Below are positions 61,750 to 64,000 of a stretch of 64,000 nucleotides of DNA, in pieces. A program made the position numbers and the translations under genes. Within the stretch, counting starts at the first letter, position 1; each line of letters opens with the position of its first letter. Origin of the DNA: Palsa-295 sp963785585 (GTDB lineage: Bacteria; Acidobacteriota; Terriglobia; Acidiferrales; UBA7541); NCBI GenBank assembly GCA_963785585.1, contig CAWAVW010000003.1:186001-250000 (forward strand). The letters run 5' to 3'. A model generated the notes under the pieces. The model worked only from the letters and a program-made list of their open reading frames with translations. It did no database searches and was not told the origin of the DNA.

Positions 61750-62718
61750 ATGACAACCACTGGGGTGTCGGTGAGCGTAATGGCACGAGAACAGGCCAGC
61801 TTCGTCAGCGGACTTTGTCCGGCGATGCAGAGCCTTGAGTCGGTGTTGGCGGAGATCGCTCTCACAAACATTCCTGTTCTCCTCGTGGGAGAGAGCGGGA
61901 CGGGAAAAGCGGTTTATGCGCAGCATCTTCATAAAATGTCGGCTCGCAGCGAAGACCCGATCGTAACCATCACCTGCGCGGCGATGAATTCGGCGCTGCT
62001 TTCGGCCGAATTGGGCATCAGTTTCAACGGCACGGCGCCCATCGCAGGCAGCCGAAACGCCGGAACGATTTTTTTCGATGAAATCAGCGAACTGGACGCC
62101 GCCTGCCAAAGAAATTTGCTCTACGCGCTGCCGGACGGCGACACGCTCTCGCGGCGCGGCGCTTTGACCGGCCGTGTGGTCTCGACCACCAGCCGCAATT
62201 TGGAAGACGAGATGCGCGCCGGGAGATTTCGCGGTGAGTTGTATTACCGGATCAACGGCGTGTGCTTGCGCCTTCCGCCCTTGCGCGAACGCAAGGAAGA
62301 TGTGCCGCTGCTGGTGGAGTTTTTTCTCACCAAGTATGCCGCGCAGTTCGCAAGGCCGCGACCGACTTTGAGTCCGCGCACCCTGCGCACCATGATTGAA
62401 CATTCCTGGCCCGGCAATATCCGCGAGCTCGAGAATGTCGTGAAGAAAATCGTCGCGCTGGGTGACGAGCGGCTTGCCGTGAGCGAGCTCGAAACACCGC
62501 CGGAAATCGAAAAGGTCGAAGAAGTTGCCCATGGCGGTTATTCCCTGAAGGCCGCCGCGCGTGCCGCCTCCCGCGAAGCCGAACGTGAATTAATTTTGAA
62601 GGCGCTTGCCCACACGCGTTGGAACCGAAAGCGTGCGGCCCAGGCCTTGCAAATTAGCTACAAGTCTTTGTTGTACAAGCTGAAGCAAATTGGCGTGGCC
62701 GATTCCGTAGGCGAATAA
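61750..62718 (+). CDS. AAA+ regulator with Fis-type HTH, lacking the GAFTGA loop
   Basis: A 322-residue protein of the bacterial enhancer-binding protein family without a receiver domain. Walker A GESGTGKA, Walker B GTIFFDEISEL, the Arg-finger region FRGELYYRING, LPPLRERKEDVPLLVE and HSWPGNIRELENVV are present. A C-terminal Fis helix-turn-helix (AERELILKALAHTRWNRKRAAQALQISYKSLLYKL) should bind DNA. But the segment between ELG and the Walker B strand is short (ISFNGTAPIAGSRN) and has no GAFTGA, the loop that contacts sigma-54. It may therefore act without sigma-54, as TyrR-like regulators do. ATG 61750 chosen; GTG 61663 and ATG 61780 are alternatives. Probably co-transcribed with the Wza-like gene, 16 bases on. 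Confidence 0.82.
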   Translation: MTTTGVSVSVMAREQASFVSGLCPAMQSLESVLAEIALTNIPVLLVGESGTGKAVYAQHLHKMSARSEDPIVTITCAAMNSALLSAELGISFNGTAPIAGSRNAGTIFFDEISELDAACQRNLLYALPDGDTLSRRGALTGRVVSTTSRNLEDEMRAGRFRGELYYRINGVCLRLPPLRERKEDVPLLVEFFLTKYAAQFARPRPTLSPRTLRTMIEHSWPGNIRELENVVKKIVALGDERLAVSELETPPEIEKVEEVAHGGYSLKAAARAASREAERELILKALAHTRWNRKRAAQALQISYKSLLYKLKQIGVADSVGE

Positions 62719-62734
62719 GAAGGCAGGAGAGGCG

Positions 62735-63367
62735 ATGTTTAAACGACTGCAAATTTTGATTCTTCTCACGATCGTCGCGGCGCTACCCGCCGTTGCGCAG
62801 GATTCTGGCGCACAAAAGCAGCCGGCCCAGGCGGCCGTACCTGCCATGGTTAGCGATACGGCAGCGAAGCCAGCGGCGTCCGATGCGAACTACGTGATTG
62901 GCGCCCAGGACGTGCTCGATATCAGCGTGTGGAAAGAGCCCGAAGTTTCTCGCGTGGTTCCCGTGCGCCCGGACGGAAAGATTTCACTGCCGCTTTTGAA
63001 CGACGTACAGGCCGCCGGCGCCACCCCGGCGCAGTTGGCGGCGCAGATCACCGACAGTTTGAAGAAATTCGTTACCAACCCGCAAGTGACCGTCATCGTA
63101 ACGACGATCAATAGCCAGCGAGTTTACATTCTCGGCGAAGTCAGCCGCCCCGGAGCGTTCCCTCTGCTGCCCAACATGACCGTTCTGCAGGCCCTTTCGA
63201 GTGCCGGTGGGTTCACTCAGTTCGCTAAAGAAAAAGGAATCTACGTCCTGCGCAACGAGGACGGCAAGCAAGTGAAGCATCTGTTCAATTACAAGGAAGT
63301 GATTGCCGGAAAAAAGACCGAACAGGACATTGTCCTGAAGGCCGGCGATACCATTGTGGTGCCGTAA
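62735..63367 (+). CDS. Wza-like polysaccharide export protein
   Basis: A 210-residue exported protein with a signal peptide (about 1-22, ending AVAQ), an N-terminal poly-export domain (YVIGAQDVLDISVWKEPEVSRVVPVRPDGKISLPLLNDVQAAG) and one SLBB-like domain (VYILGEVSRPGAFPLLPNMTVLQALSSAGGFTQFA). Such proteins form or contribute to the outer-membrane channel for exopolysaccharide. The absence of a lipobox Cys differs from E. coli Wza. AGGAGAGG precedes the ATG. It begins the export part of a polysaccharide operon running out of the window. Confidence 0.9.
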   Translation: MFKRLQILILLTIVAALPAVAQDSGAQKQPAQAAVPAMVSDTAAKPAASDANYVIGAQDVLDISVWKEPEVSRVVPVRPDGKISLPLLNDVQAAGATPAQLAAQITDSLKKFVTNPQVTVIVTTINSQRVYILGEVSRPGAFPLLPNMTVLQALSSAGGFTQFAKEKGIYVLRNEDGKQVKHLFNYKEVIAGKKTEQDIVLKAGDTIVVP

Positions 63368-63374
63368 CGAATTC

Positions 63375-64000
63375 ATGAACCTGCGAGCTTACATTTTCGG
63401 AACTGTCTTCTGCGCGTTCGCTTTGAGCGCTTCGCCGGTCCGCGCTCAGCAGCAAACGCCGGATCAAACCCAGGGTCCTGCTCCGGAAAATCCCACCGAG
63501 CCCATTCCCGCGATTCGCTCACCGCTTGCGTCCGCAGCCGACAACGGTGACGAAAACGTGAATCCACAGCAGATGCTGCCGGACACCAACTCGATCACCG
63601 GAGCGGAGAGCCTGACGCTTGGCTCGGTGCCTCTCGCCCACAATTACATCGTTCCGCGCCTCAATATCTTTTCGACCGCGAATTCCGACGGATTGAGCGG
63701 CGCCGGCAACACCGGTTGGGAAGCCTCCACCTCCCTGGTCGGGGGCATCGATGTATATAAGGCGTCGGAGCGTTCGACGCTGATGCTGAACTACCTGGGC
63801 GGCGGGAGCTTTTCGAATAACAGCGAGGTGGGTAACTCGGTCATTCAGCAGTTCGGCGTAAATGAAAAACTGGCGTGGCGCCGCGTCACGCTCACATTCA
63901 TCGATCAACTGGCTTATATCCCCCAATCGAGCTTTGGATACAACGGCTTCAGCGGCATTCCTCTTCCCGGCGGCGGTTCGACGGGATTACAGGGTGGATT
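63375..64000 (+). CDS. Probable outer-membrane beta-barrel protein, 3'-truncated by the window end
   Basis: Open from the ATG at 63375 to the end of the window (208 residues visible). Signal peptide (about 1-24, ending VRAQQ), a Pro/Gln/Asn-rich linker (to about 75), then alternating strands (IVPRLNIFSTANSDG, TSLVGGIDVYKASERSTLMLNYLGGG, VNEKLAWRRVTLTFIDQLAY) that look like a beta-barrel. It follows the Wza-like gene by 7 bases, so it is probably part of the polysaccharide secretion operon. I cannot name a family. Confidence 0.65.
   Translation, partial: MNLRAYIFGTVFCAFALSASPVRAQQQTPDQTQGPAPENPTEPIPAIRSPLASAADNGDENVNPQQMLPDTNSITGAESLTLGSVPLAHNYIVPRLNIFSTANSDGLSGAGNTGWEASTSLVGGIDVYKASERSTLMLNYLGGGSFSNNSEVGNSVIQQFGVNEKLAWRRVTLTFIDQLAYIPQSSFGYNGFSGIPLPGGGSTGLQGG

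Overview
The window looks like a chromosomal segment of an Acidobacteriota member (Acidobacteriia-like). It is moderately GC-rich and encodes many exported proteins. These include a VWFA-related protein of the type described as acidobacterial, DUF1800 and DUF2059 proteins, an exported DinB-like protein, a sorbosone-dehydrogenase-like protein fused to cytochrome c, and an Omp85/TamB outer-membrane assembly cluster, which implies a diderm cell. No rRNA, CRISPR array, insertion sequence, integrase or phage gene is visible. The assignment rests on gene content read by eye, not on a database search.

Layout. 0-17 kb: housekeeping genes (YycJ-like MBL hydrolase, purB, efp, DEAD-box helicase) mixed with exported enzymes (cytochrome c-sorbosone dehydrogenase, MetX-like hydrolase, Xaa-Pro aminopeptidase, GT2 synthase, C45 hydrolase, DUF1800). 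17-26 kb: a ThiF/MoeB-type enzyme, then a tightly overlapping trio of Omp85 protein with about seven POTRA repeats, SurA-like chaperone and TamB, which reads as an outer-membrane biogenesis operon. 26-29.5 kb: modABC molybdate importer with a DUF2059 gene upstream. 29.7-37 kb: pcm-GT2 pair, exported DinB-like protein, membrane protein with winged-helix regulator and uppS, NUDIX, a LysW-like zinc ribbon with a 50-residue acidic tail, lipid kinase, second MetX-like hydrolase. 37-44 kb: an apparent operon of alpha-carbonic anhydrase, two S9 peptidases and a Tat-exported Gfo/Idh oxidoreductase, then a CAT-anticodon tRNA. 44.4-45.8 kb: the most unusual locus, a 61-residue secreted peptide made of three identical 11-residue repeats, followed by two RNA hairpins (the second covers the start of the next gene) and two membrane proteins of unknown function. 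45.9-55 kb: tilS-ftsH and, separated by four extra genes, folP and transketolase. 55-58.8 kb: small unknowns, PpiD-like foldase, flavin reductase. 58.9-64 kb: start of an exopolysaccharide-type locus with a TPR lipoprotein, an AAA+ Fis-type regulator lacking the sigma-54 contact loop, a Wza-like export protein and a probable beta-barrel gene cut by the window end.

How the genes fit together: the dominant theme is envelope and secretion biology (Omp85-SurA-TamB, PpiD, FtsH, UppS, export protein, exported hydrolases). Many genes have good Shine-Dalgarno sites and several pairs overlap at stop/start codons, so transcription units can be inferred with fair confidence. Start codons were moved downstream of the longest open frame where a Shine-Dalgarno site or signal peptide supported it.
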